Of a stretch of DNA of 6,730 nucleotides, positions 6,702 to 6,730 are shown piece after piece. The stretch is from assembly GCA_937996825.1 (NCBI GenBank), contig CALKUJ010000044.1, forward strand, positions 1-6,730. The letters are read 5' to 3'. This DNA is from an uncultured Polynucleobacter sp. GTDB lineage: Bacteria > Pseudomonadota > Gammaproteobacteria > Burkholderiales > Burkholderiaceae. The translations under genes and the position numbers were made by a program. The notes beneath the pieces are model-generated. The model made no database searches. It was given only the letters and a program-made list of their open reading frames with translations, and was not told where the DNA came from. The first letter of the stretch is position 1, and the number at the start of each line of letters is the position of its first letter.

Positions 6702-6730
6702 GATTTTTCTCTGCGTAACCAGTTAATATA
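6702..6730 (-). promoter_or_regulatory. Partial uvrA upstream region with a possible -10 box
   Basis: Only 29 bases upstream of uvrA are present. On the minus strand TATATT (6730-6725) is a 5-of-6 match to a -10 box at a reasonable distance from the start codon, but any -35 box lies outside the window. AGAGA, six bases before the ATG, is a weak ribosome binding site. No complete LexA box (CTG, ten bases, CAG) is seen. Confidence 0.25.

Noticed and set aside
6708..6719. CTG...CAG upstream of uvrA, considered as a LexA (SOS) box
   Set aside because: Only six bases separate CTG and CAG, where the classical box needs ten, and the AT-rich centre is missing. Most of the upstream region is also outside the window.
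1..6730. A novel defence, mobile or biosynthetic system
   Set aside because: Every gene is assigned to a known housekeeping family with intact motifs, the gaps are tiny, and there are no direct repeats, transposase fragments, spacers or compositional breaks visible.

Overview
The window holds a compact, almost gap-free block of housekeeping genes. All are read from the minus strand, so transcription runs from high to low coordinates. In transcription order they are uvrA (nucleotide excision repair), kdsD and kdsC (Kdo precursor synthesis), lptC, lptA and lptB (lipopolysaccharide export), and the first 96 codons of rpoN (sigma-54), cut by the left edge. The series kdsD-kdsC-lptC-lptA-lptB-rpoN is a well-known conserved cluster of Gram-negative Proteobacteria. 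The protein sequences, the moderate-to-low GC by eye and the short gaps suggest a betaproteobacterium of the Burkholderiales with a streamlined genome. A Polynucleobacter-like organism is my best guess, but it is inferred from sequence flavour and not proven.

Layout: 6702-6730 is the partial upstream region of uvrA. uvrA fills 3846-6701. A 23-bp gap with no terminator separates it from kdsD (2821-3822). kdsC (2250-2819) follows after 1 bp and lptC (1635-2246) after 3 bp. lptA (1096-1638) starts at a GTG overlapping the lptC stop as GTGA, and lptB (347-1096) starts at an ATG overlapping the lptA stop as TAATG. A 56-bp gap with a small inverted repeat precedes rpoN (start at 290, continuing beyond position 1).

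How the genes work together: KdsD makes D-arabinose 5-phosphate from ribulose 5-phosphate. KdsA, not in the window, condenses this with PEP to Kdo-8-phosphate, and KdsC removes the phosphate to give Kdo, the inner-core sugar of lipopolysaccharide. LptB is the cytoplasmic ATPase, LptC the inner-membrane-anchored periplasmic acceptor and LptA the periplasmic bridge of the machine that carries finished lipopolysaccharide to the outer membrane. rpoN is a conserved passenger at the end of this cluster. uvrA is functionally unrelated and is the only less-expected neighbour.

I see no mobile element, CRISPR array, tRNA, rRNA or unknown gene, and no sign of an undescribed system. The points worth a second look are small: a possible leaderless start for kdsD, a four-codon mini-ORF and hairpin at the rpoN start, a perfect hexamer repeat in uvrA, and the coupling chain through kdsC-lptB.
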